DNA from: Massilia sp. BJB1822
Lineage (GTDB): Bacteria; Pseudomonadota; Gammaproteobacteria; Burkholderiales; Burkholderiaceae_D
Direction: 5' to 3'
DNA: 64,000 nt
Assembly (NCBI RefSeq): GCF_013369485.1
Contig: NZ_JABWEB010000007.1
Coordinates: 1-64,000, forward strand
In this document: positions 1-8,832 of the stretch, in pieces
How the letters are laid out: each line of letters begins with the position of its first letter
Position numbering within the stretch: position 1 is the stretch's first letter
Program-made: the position numbers and the translations under genes
Notes under the pieces: model-generated
The model's database searches: none
The model's input: only the letters and a program-made list of their open reading frames with translations
Told to the model about the DNA's origin: nothing

Positions 1-26
1 GTTCCCCTGCCCGATGCTGCGCAGGC

Positions 27-1577
27 TTAAGCTGGCGTAGCCGCCGCGCGCTTGCGCGACCAGACGCTGTCGGTCGCGCCATGACGCTGGCGGCGCATGG
101 CGGCAAGAGCCATCCAGGCGAAGCCGCAGGCCATGACGACGGCGCCGATATCGACCGCGCCGATGGCGAAGCCGCGCCAGACGGTGGCGGCGGCGATGAG
201 CAGGGTGCTGGCGGCGCTGGCCCACAGCAGTTCCACGCCGGCGCGCGGCGCGCCGCGCAGGAAGGCCCACAGTACGCACAGGAAGAAGCCGCCGTAGTAC
301 ACGGTTTCATGCCAGGAGTTCAGCTGCGCGCCCTGCGCCGGCAGCAGGCGCGCCGCCGCGATGGTCAGCGACAGCGCGGTGACGCATCCCAGGCAGACAC
401 CGACAGTGGCGGCGGAGAGCCAGCGCGTGGAGCGGCTCTGTTCCACTGCGCCGCCCTTGCGGGCGTTCTTGCGGCGCGTCTCGATCCACAGCAGATTGCC
501 GCTGTAGAAGAGGAAGGCGCCGCCCAGTCCCATCAGGAAGTAGGTCCAGCGGATCGGCGTGCCGCCGAAGGTGCCGAAGTGCAGGGCGAAGGCGCCGGCC
601 ACGGGGGCGGCCCAGGCGTTGTAGTTGCCGGGGAAGGTGCTCTGGTTCACCACTTCGCCGGTGATGGCGTTGAGCGTGATGGAGCCATCGCGGCGCAGCA
701 CGTAGCGCGGGTCCTCGCCGGCAATGCGTACTGTGGCGCTGGCGGTGGCCGGCGCGGTGTACTGCATCGCGGTGGGCTGGAATTCGGGACTCAGTTCGCG
801 CACCTTGGCCAGCAGCGCATCGGGCGGCAGCATGGCGGCGGGCTTGCGGTCCGGTTTCGGCTTAGCGTTGGCCGCTGCCATCTGCGCCTTCACTTTTTCG
901 CCATACACCACCGTATCCTGGATATCGTAGATCTGGTCGTGGAAGGCGAAGACCACGGCCGTCACGGCGATCACGATGTGGAAGGGTAGGCTGGCGATGC
1001 CGATGGCATTGTGCGCGTCGAGCCACATGCGCTTGAGGTTTTTTCCGACGCGCAGGGCGAAGAAGTCCTTGCTCAGCGAGGGCAGCAGAATGATCAGGCC
1101 CGATACCAGCGCCACCACATACAAGGTGCTGACCACGCCCATGATCAGTTCCGTCACTTCGCCATCGCCCGGCAGGCCGCCGGTGCGGTGGACATGGTCG
1201 ATCAGCTGGGCCATGCCGGACGGCGTGTTGCGTTCGACGCGCAGGCTGCCGTCGGCGGCATAGTCGGCCGACCAGGGCGACTTGTCGCCGCGTCCCTTGG
1301 ACCAGGTGATGCGGCCGGGGATGTGCTCTTCGTCGTTCAGGTGCAGGGTGAAGGATTTACGCGCGTCGGGACGCGCGGCCAGGGTGTCGGCGATCAGCTT
1401 CTCGCTTTGCGCCAAAGGCGCCATGGCGGGACGCTGTTCCTGGGCCGCCCAGCGGTTCAACGGCACTTCGAACATGGTCAGCGCGCCCGCATAGAAGGCG
1501 ATGAACAGCATGAAGCCGGCGACGATGCCGGTCCAGGTGTGGACGGATTTATAGATGCGTATGACTTCGGCGCGCAT
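27..1577 (-). CDS. PepSY-associated membrane protein of an iron-uptake locus
   Basis: A 516-residue inner-membrane protein of the PepSY-associated TM helix family (PiuB type). A hydrophobic helix lies near residues 15-35, followed by a long periplasmic part, further helices near 140-170 and 190-215, another periplasmic part, and a cluster of helices in the last 180 residues. Family members sit in siderophore loci and are thought to help reduce or release iron at the inner membrane; the exact reaction is not established. It is the last gene of the minus-strand run that begins with an ECF sigma factor and TonB receptor, which supports an iron role. The stop codon lies 26 bases from the window edge. 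Confidence 0.85.
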   Translation of the reverse strand: MRAEVIRIYKSVHTWTGIVAGFMLFIAFYAGALTMFEVPLNRWAAQEQRPAMAPLAQSEKLIADTLAARPDARKSFTLHLNDEEHIPGRITWSKGRGDKSPWSADYAADGSLRVERNTPSGMAQLIDHVHRTGGLPGDGEVTELIMGVVSTLYVVALVSGLIILLPSLSKDFFALRVGKNLKRMWLDAHNAIGIASLPFHIVIAVTAVVFAFHDQIYDIQDTVVYGEKVKAQMAAANAKPKPDRKPAAMLPPDALLAKVRELSPEFQPTAMQYTAPATASATVRIAGEDPRYVLRRDGSITLNAITGEVVNQSTFPGNYNAWAAPVAGAFALHFGTFGGTPIRWTYFLMGLGGAFLFYSGNLLWIETRRKNARKGGAVEQSRSTRWLSAATVGVCLGCVTALSLTIAAARLLPAQGAQLNSWHETVYYGGFFLCVLWAFLRGAPRAGVELLWASAASTLLIAAATVWRGFAIGAVDIGAVVMACGFAWMALAAMRRQRHGATDSVWSRKRAAATPA

Positions 1578-1585
1578 GGGCTAGC

Positions 1586-1885
1586 TCATTGAAGGAAGTG
1601 GCGGCAGGCCGCAAGCAGGGCGTAGGCCAGCACGGTGGCGCCGCCCAGCCAGCGCCAGGCTTGCGCGCCGCTGCGGAACAGATAGACAAAGCTGAGGACC
1701 GCGCCCCAGACGGGCATGGTGAGCCACATCGTCGCCTGCGATTTCTGCGGCGCGGCGGGGCCGCCCGGCGTCAGCCAGGCGAACAGGCCGCTGATGGCGA
1801 TGCACAGGGCGAAGCCGAGCAGCACGCCGGCCAGGGTCTTGCTGATCCAGTCGGGCTGGATGGTGCTTTTGGACTTGCCGCTCAT
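1586..1885 (-). CDS. small membrane protein, DUF3649-like, in siderophore locus
   Basis: A 99-residue protein with two or three hydrophobic segments (about residues 17-38, 53-71, 80-96). The start at 1885 is chosen because the protein begins with a short charged stretch before the first helix and overlaps the upstream gene by four bases (ATGA type). Small proteins of the DUF3649 type occur next to PepSY proteins and TonB receptors in iron loci; I assign that family from general pattern only. Its function is unknown. Tight coupling to both neighbours suggests it works with the PepSY protein at the inner membrane. Confidence 0.7.
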   Translation of the reverse strand: MSGKSKSTIQPDWISKTLAGVLLGFALCIAISGLFAWLTPGGPAAPQKSQATMWLTMPVWGAVLSFVYLFRSGAQAWRWLGGATVLAYALLAACRHFLQ

Positions 1886-2163
1886 GGCTGCTGTCCTTTC
1901 AGTATGGTGCGCAGGGCGGCCAGATAGGGGACGAGGGAGCCAAGCAGCATGGAGATGGTCAGCACCGCGAACAGCGTGGTGCTGAAAGTGGCTTGCGACC
2001 ACCACAGCAGGACGGTCCCCAGCATCAGGATGCTGCCCGCCCAGCGCCCCGGTCGCGCGGGCAGCGGCTGCGCCAGCCATTGCTGGCGCTCCACCGACAG
2101 ATAGAAACAGATGATGGAGGCCGCGTTTACGGCCAGCGCCAGAAGGATGATCCTGCCGTCCAT
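1882..2163 (-). CDS. small membrane protein, DUF3325-like, in siderophore locus
   Basis: A 93-residue protein with three predicted membrane helices (about residues 4-24, 42-60, 63-85) and a short basic loop between the first two. It starts two bases after the esterase gene stop and overlaps the next small membrane protein by four bases, so the three are translationally coupled. DUF3325-type proteins are common companions of PepSY proteins in TonB-receptor operons; the family call is by resemblance and position, and no catalytic motif is visible. Confidence 0.65.
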   Translation of the reverse strand: MDGRIILLALAVNAASIICFYLSVERQQWLAQPLPARPGRWAGSILMLGTVLLWWSQATFSTTLFAVLTISMLLGSLVPYLAALRTILKGQQP

Positions 2164-2165
2164 GC

Positions 2166-3176
2166 TTACTCCAGGAAGAATTCCAGGCCGCGCGAGAGGG
2201 CCGGGAACAAGGCAGAACCGTGGTCTTCGCCTGCCAGCGCAAGGAAGCGCACGCGGGTCAGCGCAGCCTTGCCGGCATCCGGGGCGGACTGCTTTTGCAG
2301 ATCCGCCGCCAGATCGCGCGCCGCATCGACCATGCGTTTTTCCATCAGCATGGCGCTGCGTTCGCTGAGCTGCTTGCCCGGTGCGACCGCCTGTTCCAGC
2401 TCGCCCACCGTCAGCAGCAGCTGCGGCTTGCGCGTTGCGGCGGCTGCGCGCGCGGCAAGTCCGGCCTGCTCGCTGAGGATGAAGCGCTCGCCCCACCAGA
2501 TCGAGGGACTGGCCGCGATAAAGGTCTGGAAGGCGGACGGACGCGTGAACAGGGCGTGCAGGGTGAACAGGCCGCCGTAGGAGTGGCCGAACAGTGCCTG
2601 GCGCTGCGGATCGATTTTCGCCAGCGAGGCAATCTGCGGCTTGAGTTCCTGCTCGATGAAGTCGAGGAAGCGGTCGGCACCGCCTTCCTTGTCGCTAGCC
2701 TTGGACGAGGGCGGCGTGTAGTCGCGGCTGCGCGCCACGCCGTCATAATCCTCGCCGCTGGCGTAGCCGATGCCGACGACAACCGGCGCAGTGCGCCCCG
2801 TCACCTTGCTGCGGCGCGCGACGGTGCGCGCCATCAGGGCCAGCGAAGGGAAGGAGGCATTGCCGTCCAGCGCATAAATCACCGGATGGCCTGCGGCCGG
2901 CGCAGGCGTGTCGGGAATACTGATGAAGATGCGGTAGTGTTGGCCGGTGTGGCGCGAGCGCAGGTCGGTTTGCTGCGCTTGCGGCAGCGCGGCCTGCACC
3001 CAGACGCCATCGGCGGCCGCGCCGGCATTGCCTGCGGCAGGCTTGTCGCCAGCCTTGTCCGCCGCGTCGCCTGCGGCTGAGGCAAGGGCTGGCGCCAGCC
3101 CGGCCGCCACCAGGGCGGCGGCGCCACCCAGCCAGCGGCGCCGCGCGGGTGCTTTTTTCGCTTGAGCGTTCTTCAT
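2166..3176 (-). CDS. periplasmic alpha/beta-hydrolase, probable siderophore esterase (IroE/Fes-like)
   Basis: A 336-residue protein of the esterase D / IroE type. It has an N-terminal basic stretch and hydrophobic signal segment (about residues 12-35), the nucleophile motif GHSYGG in the middle, and a C-terminal GEDHG with the likely catalytic histidine; the acid residue is probably the Glu in the conserved VGELE segment. Such enzymes hydrolyse ester bonds of ferric siderophores to release iron. The start at 3176 shares one base with the stop of the TonB receptor gene (TGATG), so the two are coupled. The substrate cannot be read from sequence; a trilactone catecholate is plausible but unproved. 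Confidence 0.8.
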   Translation of the reverse strand: MKNAQAKKAPARRRWLGGAAALVAAGLAPALASAAGDAADKAGDKPAAGNAGAAADGVWVQAALPQAQQTDLRSRHTGQHYRIFISIPDTPAPAAGHPVIYALDGNASFPSLALMARTVARRSKVTGRTAPVVVGIGYASGEDYDGVARSRDYTPPSSKASDKEGGADRFLDFIEQELKPQIASLAKIDPQRQALFGHSYGGLFTLHALFTRPSAFQTFIAASPSIWWGERFILSEQAGLAARAAAATRKPQLLLTVGELEQAVAPGKQLSERSAMLMEKRMVDAARDLAADLQKQSAPDAGKAALTRVRFLALAGEDHGSALFPALSRGLEFFLE

Positions 3177-5656
3177 CAGAAGTCCACCGATGCCGAGAGT
3201 TTGTAGATGCGGCCCGCACCCTGGGTCACGTAGTTGTCGTTGAAGGAGCCGGCCCAGTAGCTCTTGTTGGCGACGTTCTCCACATTGGCGCGCAGTTGCA
3301 GTTCCTTCTCCATCACGCGGGTGACGAAGCGGGCGCCCAGATCGAAACGGGTCCAGCTGCCGATCTTCTGCGTGTTGGCATTGTTGACGAACTGGCTGCC
3401 GGTGTAGATCACGCGGCCGTTCAGGCTCAGGCCAGGCACGCCAGGAACGTCCCAGTCGGCGCCCAGATTCGCCTTCCATTTCGGGATGCCGTAGGGCGTT
3501 TTGCCATCCAGTTTGGCTTCTGCGGCGCGCGACAGCTTGGCGCTGGTGTAGGCTGCGCCGCCCAGCAGGCGAAGCGAAGGGTTGATCTGGCCAAACAGAT
3601 TCCACTCCGCGCCGCGGTTGCGCTGCTCGCCATCATCGGAATAGGTATTGGTGGCGACGTTCTTGATCATGGAAGGACGCTTGATCTGGAACACGCTGAG
3701 GGTATTGGTGATTTCGCCCAGATCCCATTTCACGCCGGCTTCCAGCTGCTTGCTGCGGAAGGGCGCGAAGGTTTCGCCGAAGTTCTTGGCGCTCAAGTCG
3801 CTCACGGTGCCGCCCTGGCTCAGGCCTTCGATCATGTTCGCATACAGCGAGACCGACGGCGACCATGGCTTGACCACGATGCCGATGGCCGGCGTGGTCG
3901 CTTTCCTGTCATAGGCCGATGCAGGCTTGCGCGCGCCGGTGACGGGATCGAAGGCCTCAGTTTGCACCTGCTGGCGGCGCGCGCCCAGGGTCAGCAGCAC
4001 CTTGTCTTCGGCGAAGGACATGGTATCGGCAAAGGCAAAGCTGCGCAGCGTGGTTTCATTGGTACGTGGCGCTGGACCTGGATCGGCCGCCAGTTTCGGC
4101 AGCGTCGGATTGTAGATATTGGAATTGAAAATGGCGCTGTTGGACACGGTGGCGCGGCCGGTGTCGTAGTTCAGCGAAGTGAAGCTGGCGACGGCCTGGT
4201 GGCGCACGGTGCCTGTGCTGAAGCGGCCGCGCACGCCCACTTCACCCGACGTGGTATCGGTGGTGCCGCGCTGATGATAGGTGTTGGCGGTGTAATCGCC
4301 GGCCGTGTTCTCGATTGCCGCGCGGGTGCCGTTCACATAACCTGAGTATTCGTATTTCAGCTTGCCCAGTGCGCCGTAGACGCTGACGCTGTCGTTGAAC
4401 TCATAGCTGGCGCGCGCCATGATGGCATCGTTTTTCAGCTTGCCGTAGATGCCGCGCAGCAGATTGGTGCCGGTTTTCGGCGGCGCGATCACGCCGCTGG
4501 CGGGAAACTTCGCCATCCAGGAACTGCCGTTGTCGATGTTCTCGCGGTCGCTGTAGGCATCAATGCTGGCGGTCAGCTGCGGGCCGCGGTAATCCAGGGC
4601 GACGGAAGCGAGGATGCGTTCCTTTTCCTGATCCTTCACGCCCACCTTGCCGTCGCGGTAAGCGCCGTTGGCGCGGATGCCCCAACGCTTGTTTTCGCCG
4701 AAGCGCTGGCCCACGTCGGCATGCACGCCATACTGGCCGCGCGAGGTGTAGTCGGTGGTCAGGCGAAACAGCGGCTTGTCGGTGGCGCGTTTGGGAATCA
4801 GGTTGATGATGCCGCCCACGGCGCCTTGCGGCGACATGCCGCCCAGCAGAGCGCCCGGACCTTTCAGCACTTCCACGCGCTCCAGGAATTCGGTCGGCGC
4901 ATGGCCGCTTGGCGCCACGCCATACAGACCGTTGAAAGCCAGATCCTCGCCATTGATCTCAAAGCCGCGGATGCTGAAGTTCTCGTAGATATGGCCTTCG
5001 GACGTGGTGAAGCGCACGGAAGGATCGTTCAGCAGCACGGCAGCCACGGTGCTGGCCTGGCGGTTGGCCACCAGTTCGGCGGTATAGCTGGTCAGATTGA
5101 AGGGCGCGTCCATGGTGCTGGTGCTGCCCAACATGCCGAGCTGGCCGCCACGGGCGACCTGGCCGCCCGCGTAAGCGCGCGGCAGCTCGTCGGCCAGCAG
5201 GGTGGAATTCACGTTCACCGCAGCCAGGGTCTGTTCCGGCTGGGCGCCGCCGGCAGCGGCGCTGTTTGGACGCTGGGCCGGTTTCGCCAGCAGCAGATAG
5301 CCGGAACTGGTCTTGCCGATCACGAACTGGCTATCGCGCAGCAGGGCGTTGAAACCGTCCTCCACGCCATAGCTGCCTTTCAGGCCAGGGCTGCGCAAGC
5401 CTTGTACTTTTTGCGCATCCAGCACGATGGCCACGCCGGCCTGCTGTGCGAAACGGTTCAGCGATTCCGCCAGCGGGCCGGCCGGAATATCGTACTGCGC
5501 CTGCTGCGCGCCTGCTGCCTGTGCCAGGGCCACGCCCGGCAGGGCCGCCGCCAGCGCGCCGCCAAAGGCCAGCTGGATCGCCAGCGCCAAAGGCGCAAGA
5601 TGGGTACGACGGGACGAAGTGGCGGCGCGCGCGGCGCCCTGGTATTGCCTGGACAT
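3176..5656 (-). CDS. TonB-dependent siderophore receptor with STN signalling domain
   Basis: An 826-residue outer-membrane receptor. A signal peptide ends near residue 46 (ALA before Gln), followed by an STN (secretin/TonB N-terminal) domain at about 50-105, a plug domain at about 145-290 with the typical VEVLKGPGALL segment, and a beta-barrel ending in a terminal Phe. The STN domain is the hallmark of receptors that signal through a FecR/FecI pair, which is encoded just upstream. The start at 5656 is preferred over one 51 bases upstream because GAAGGAA lies a few bases before it and the signal peptide then has normal length. The ligand is probably a ferric siderophore; the identity is unknown. 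Confidence 0.92.
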   Translation of the reverse strand: MSRQYQGAARAATSSRRTHLAPLALAIQLAFGGALAAALPGVALAQAAGAQQAQYDIPAGPLAESLNRFAQQAGVAIVLDAQKVQGLRSPGLKGSYGVEDGFNALLRDSQFVIGKTSSGYLLLAKPAQRPNSAAAGGAQPEQTLAAVNVNSTLLADELPRAYAGGQVARGGQLGMLGSTSTMDAPFNLTSYTAELVANRQASTVAAVLLNDPSVRFTTSEGHIYENFSIRGFEINGEDLAFNGLYGVAPSGHAPTEFLERVEVLKGPGALLGGMSPQGAVGGIINLIPKRATDKPLFRLTTDYTSRGQYGVHADVGQRFGENKRWGIRANGAYRDGKVGVKDQEKERILASVALDYRGPQLTASIDAYSDRENIDNGSSWMAKFPASGVIAPPKTGTNLLRGIYGKLKNDAIMARASYEFNDSVSVYGALGKLKYEYSGYVNGTRAAIENTAGDYTANTYHQRGTTDTTSGEVGVRGRFSTGTVRHQAVASFTSLNYDTGRATVSNSAIFNSNIYNPTLPKLAADPGPAPRTNETTLRSFAFADTMSFAEDKVLLTLGARRQQVQTEAFDPVTGARKPASAYDRKATTPAIGIVVKPWSPSVSLYANMIEGLSQGGTVSDLSAKNFGETFAPFRSKQLEAGVKWDLGEITNTLSVFQIKRPSMIKNVATNTYSDDGEQRNRGAEWNLFGQINPSLRLLGGAAYTSAKLSRAAEAKLDGKTPYGIPKWKANLGADWDVPGVPGLSLNGRVIYTGSQFVNNANTQKIGSWTRFDLGARFVTRVMEKELQLRANVENVANKSYWAGSFNDNYVTQGAGRIYKLSASVDF

Positions 5657-5730
5657 GCTCTGATTCCTTCTCGTTCTTGACGGTGATGCCCGCTGCACGC
5701 GGGACAAATATTCGCTGCTTCACCTACCTT

Positions 5731-5757
5731 GACGGACGGCTGCGCCAAACCGGAACC
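5731..5757 (-). promoter_or_regulatory. possible ECF (FecI-type) promoter of the TonB receptor gene
   Basis: On the minus strand a GGTTCCGG segment (5757-5750) is followed by a CGTC at 5738-5735 or 5734-5731, after an A/T-rich block near 5765-5780. FecI-family promoters in betaproteobacteria often carry a GGTTCC-like -35 and a CGTC -10. The position, about 75-100 bases before the receptor start, fits autoregulation by the neighbouring sigma factor. This is a pattern match only. Confidence 0.35.
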
Positions 5758-5785
5758 GCATCCGAAAAAATATTTTCTGCGGGGC

Positions 5786-6805
5786 TTAGCTGGTGGGGGC
5801 GTCGATCAGGACCAGGTAGGGGGTGACGGTGCGGATGCGCAGCTGGGGGAAGCTGGTGAGCAGCAGGTGCAGGGCGCGTTCGGTGTCGTCCAGCGGGAGC
5901 ACGGCGGAGACGCGGATGCCGTCCAGCTGCGCGCGGTCGTAGCGCAGGGCGCCGGGACGGTGGCGCGCCAGTTCGTCCAGCACTTCGCTCAGGGGACGGT
6001 CCTGTACCACCAGCTGGTGCAGGCGCCAGGCGTCGGAGACGCTGCCGGCGTCGATGCGGCCCAGTGGGCCAAGCGCGCCAGCTTCGATGCGCAGGCGCTG
6101 GCCGGCTGTCACCACCATATTTTCCCGGCTGAGTTGCGCGGCCTGGGCGGCGGTCTGCACGGCGGTTTTCGATTCGAGCATCGACAGTTCGGTGACGCCG
6201 TCGACGCGGCGCACCACGAAGCGCGTGCCGAGCGCGCGGATGCTGCCTTCTTCCGTTTGCACGATGAAGGGACGGGCGGCGTCGCGCGCCACGTCCACCA
6301 GCACTTCGCCCTGCACCAGGCGCACGGTGCGCTGCTGCGGCGTGTAGGCCAGCTTGACGGCGCTGCCGCTGTTCAGGGTCAGGCGGCTGCCGTCGCTCAG
6401 GGTGTGCTGCTGCCATTGGCCGGTGCCGGCGCGCAGATCGGCAGTGAGCAGGGCCGGCGGATAGTGCTGCAGTCCTAGCCAGGCCGCGCCGCACAGACTC
6501 AGTGCCAGCATGGCGGCGGTGGCGATGCGCGCGCCGCGCCGCTTGCCATCGGCCTCGGGCTTGAGCGCGGCGTGGATGGCGGCGCGCGCGGGGCGGCTGT
6601 CGCCGGCGCCGATGCGCTGCACATCTTCCAGTTGGCCCAGCAGATATTCCATGCGTTCGGCGGCCTGCGCGTGAAGCGGATCGGCGGCCTTCCAGGCGTC
6701 CAGCGCGCTGCGCGCGGCGGCGCGCTCCCGCGGCGTGTCGGCTGTGAGCGCGACCACCAGCTCGGCGGCTTGCTCGGACAGTTTGCGCGGCTGACTTACA
6801 GACAT
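5786..6805 (-). CDS. fecR: FecR-type anti-sigma factor / signal transducer
   Basis: A 339-residue inner-membrane protein. The cytoplasmic N-terminal domain (DUF4880-like, residues 8-55, with conserved W in the DAWKAADPLH segment) is followed by one membrane helix near 93-113, the FecR periplasmic domain (about 120-215) and a C-terminal STN-like DUF4974 domain (about 260-335). It receives the ligand signal from the STN domain of the TonB receptor and controls the ECF sigma factor. The gene overlaps the sigma factor gene by ten bases and precedes the receptor by about 130 bases, the classical fecI-fecR-receptor order. Confidence 0.9.
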   Translation of the reverse strand: MSVSQPRKLSEQAAELVVALTADTPRERAAARSALDAWKAADPLHAQAAERMEYLLGQLEDVQRIGAGDSRPARAAIHAALKPEADGKRRGARIATAAMLALSLCGAAWLGLQHYPPALLTADLRAGTGQWQQHTLSDGSRLTLNSGSAVKLAYTPQQRTVRLVQGEVLVDVARDAARPFIVQTEEGSIRALGTRFVVRRVDGVTELSMLESKTAVQTAAQAAQLSRENMVVTAGQRLRIEAGALGPLGRIDAGSVSDAWRLHQLVVQDRPLSEVLDELARHRPGALRYDRAQLDGIRVSAVLPLDDTERALHLLLTSFPQLRIRTVTPYLVLIDAPTS

Positions 6806-7320
6806 GGCTCGTCCAGCGCCTCGCCGCAGCGCATCAGTGCCTGCACCAGGTATTTGTGCACCATGCGGGTCGAGACTTCCAGGCGGGCGGCGATGGCGGC
6901 GTGGCTTTCGCCGTCCAGATAGTGGGCCAGGAAGGCTTCGCGCGCCTTGTCGGACAAGCCTGCCAGCACGCGGGCAATGGCGTTCAGCGTCTGCGCCGCC
7001 TGCAGGATTTCTTCGGGCGAGGGATAGCAGGGCAGTTCCTGCGCCAGCAGTTCCAGTTCGGCGATATAGGCCTGGTCGATCAGGGCGCGGCGCTGGCGGT
7101 CGATCATCAGGCGCTTGGCGGTGGTGGTGAGCCAGGCGCGTGGTTCGGCCAGTTGCGGCAGGGTGTCGCGCGCGGCGACGATGCGCAGGAAGGTATCCTG
7201 CGCCAGGTCGGCGGCGTGGTGGGCGCAGCCCAGCTTTTTGCGCAGCCAGCCGAATAGCCAGGCGTGATGCTCGTGATAGAGCACGCCCGGATCAAGCTGC
7301 AAAGTGGTCGCCGTCGCCAT
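6796..7320 (-). CDS. fecI: FecI-type ECF RNA polymerase sigma factor
   Basis: A 174-residue ECF sigma factor with region 2 near residues 12-78 (including DLAQDTFLRI) and region 4 helix-turn-helix near 115-165. Region 4 ends with STRMVHKYLVQALMRC, typical of the FecI group. It would direct RNA polymerase to the receptor operon when FecR signals iron-siderophore. The ATG at 7320 is chosen over a TTG two codons upstream; the ribosome site is weak. A Fur-box-like palindrome lies 19-33 bases upstream, so transcription is probably blocked by Fur when iron is plentiful. Confidence 0.9.
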   Translation of the reverse strand: MATATTLQLDPGVLYHEHHAWLFGWLRKKLGCAHHAADLAQDTFLRIVAARDTLPQLAEPRAWLTTTAKRLMIDRQRRALIDQAYIAELELLAQELPCYPSPEEILQAAQTLNAIARVLAGLSDKAREAFLAHYLDGESHAAIAARLEVSTRMVHKYLVQALMRCGEALDEPCL

Positions 7321-7338
7321 CGCCAAATCAAACGCAAA

Positions 7339-7353
7339 TAAGAATTATTCTCA
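7339..7353 (-). promoter_or_regulatory. Fur box upstream of fecI
   Basis: The minus-strand 15-mer TGAGAATAATTCTTA fits the 7-1-7 Fur consensus TGATAAT-N-ATTATCA at 11 of 14 positions by my alignment. It lies just upstream of the sigma factor start, where binding would block transcription, and heads an iron-uptake operon, so position and sequence agree. Confidence 0.8.
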
Positions 7354-7416
7354 TTTTATCGCGATTTGGCGGAGGATGGCAATCGGGAAGTGGCGGCGCG
7401 CGGCCGCCCGGGAGGG

Positions 7417-8091
7417 TTACTGGGGGCGCAGGCTGGCGCCGATGCGCTCGAAGCGCGGCTGCCAGCGGTCGGTGATATTGGCCGAAACCAGAATGCGTTC
7501 GGCGCGGCCGATCAGCAGGTCGCGCGGCACCAGGCCGATGTAGCGCGAGTCGCTGCTGTTGTCGCGGTTATCGCCCAGCATCAGGAACTGGTTGGCGGGG
7601 ATCACCAGCGGCGCGAAGTCGCGCCGCGCATGCACTTGCGGCAGGATCTGGATGCGGTAGCTGGCATCGCCATTGGCTTCGCTCAGTTGCAGCGCCTGCA
7701 GCTGGCCGGCCATGCCCATGTCTTCGTTATGATTGCCCAGCACCGTGTACTCGGCCTGCTTGCCGTTGACGATCAGGCGCTCGCCGCGCATCTCCACTGT
7801 GTCGCCAGGCAGGGCGGCGATGCGCTTGATCAGGCGCGTGCCATCCTTGGGCGAGGAGAAGGTCACGACGTCGCCGCGCTGCGGTTCGCCCAGACGCGCC
7901 AGCGAGATGTCGGTCAGCGGCACCTTCAGGTCATAAGCCACGCGGTTGACGAAGACCACGTCGCCTTCCAGCAGATTGGGATGCATGGAGGCCGAAGGAA
8001 TCGGATTCCAGTCGGCGATGGCGGTGCGGAAGATGCCAAACAGTGCGAGGAAGACGAGGAAGCCTTTGTTTTCGCGTGCCCAGTTTTTCAT
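7417..8091 (-). CDS. lepB: signal peptidase I
   Basis: A 224-residue S26-family signal peptidase. It has one N-terminal membrane helix (about residues 10-26), the nucleophile Ser35 in the SASMHP motif and the general-base Lys89 in the RLIKRIAALPGD motif, then the conserved GDNRDNSSDSRY box near 175-186. It removes signal peptides of exported proteins on the periplasmic side of the inner membrane. It is shorter than the E. coli enzyme and has one rather than two N-terminal helices, as in several secondary lepB paralogues; it may not be the main housekeeping copy. AAGGAGT precedes the ATG at 8091. It lies 42 bases after the ArsR gene on the same strand. Confidence 0.88.
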   Translation of the reverse strand: MKNWARENKGFLVFLALFGIFRTAIADWNPIPSASMHPNLLEGDVVFVNRVAYDLKVPLTDISLARLGEPQRGDVVTFSSPKDGTRLIKRIAALPGDTVEMRGERLIVNGKQAEYTVLGNHNEDMGMAGQLQALQLSEANGDASYRIQILPQVHARRDFAPLVIPANQFLMLGDNRDNSSDSRYIGLVPRDLLIGRAERILVSANITDRWQPRFERIGASLRPQ

Positions 8092-8133
8092 GATGACTCC
8101 TTGTTGAAGTCCTTACATCGTCGTGCAGGCAAC

Positions 8134-8832
8134 TTAAGTGATGCTTAGACCGAAGGCCGCCAGCATCTGCCGCTGTCCCTTGGGCGCAACGCTCAGCGCG
8201 CGGCTGTCCAGATCCTGTTCCACCCAGCCCTTTTTCAGCGCCATCTGCAGCAGGGCTGCGCCCAGCGCGCCGCCCAGATGCGGGCGCCGTTCGCTCCAAT
8301 CCAGGCAGGGACAGGCGAAGCGGCGGCGCAGCTTGCGTGTGGCCGGCAGGTCCAGTCCCAGTGCGGCGAAGCCTTGTTCGCCCGCTGCGCTCAGCAGGTA
8401 TTCATTGGGCGTGCCGGCGGACGCTTCCAGCCAGCCTTGTTCGGCAAAGTGGTCGTGCAGGGCGACGGCGACCGAGCCGGCCATATGGTCGTAGCAGGTG
8501 CGCGCCTTGCGCAGGCGGTTCGGCGTGCCGGGCTTGAACTTGGGACGGGGCAGGCCGGCCACCACCAGCAGGGCTTCCAGCGCGGTGGCGACGTCCTGCC
8601 CGGCCAGCTGGTAGTAGCGGTGACGGCCCTGCACCAGCAGTTCCACCATCTGTTCCTCCTTCAGGCGCGCCAAATGGGCGCTGGCGGTGGAGGCGCCGAC
8701 TTCCGCCACCGCAGCCAGCTCGGTGGCGGTGCGGGCGTGGCCGTCCAGCAGGCAGCACAGCATGCGCGCGCGTGCCGGTTCGGCAATGGCGCCAGCGATG
8801 CGGGACAGGTGGTTGTCGGCTTGTGCATCCAT
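8134..8832 (-). CDS. ArsR-family transcriptional regulator
   Basis: A 232-residue regulator with an ArsR winged helix-turn-helix at about residues 8-85 (recognition region GASTASAHLARLKEEQMVELL) and a C-terminal domain of about 130 residues containing the ACPCLDWSERRPHLGG segment, a feature of a non-metal ArsR subgroup. The two close cysteines could be a sensing site, but no metal ligand set is clear. It is transcribed divergently from the P450 gene with only 75 bases between the starts, so it probably controls that pair and itself. The start at 8832 fits the divergent promoter region; an in-frame start about 15 codons upstream is possible. Confidence 0.82.
   Translation of the reverse strand: MDAQADNHLSRIAGAIAEPARARMLCCLLDGHARTATELAAVAEVGASTASAHLARLKEEQMVELLVQGRHRYYQLAGQDVATALEALLVVAGLPRPKFKPGTPNRLRKARTCYDHMAGSVAVALHDHFAEQGWLEASAGTPNEYLLSAAGEQGFAALGLDLPATRKLRRRFACPCLDWSERRPHLGGALGAALLQMALKKGWVEQDLDSRALSVAPKGQRQMLAAFGLSIT

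Noticed and set aside
5657..5707. N-terminal extension of the TonB receptor by 17 residues
   Set aside because: The extension would put an odd basic segment before the signal peptide. The internal ATG at 5656 has a good ribosome site.
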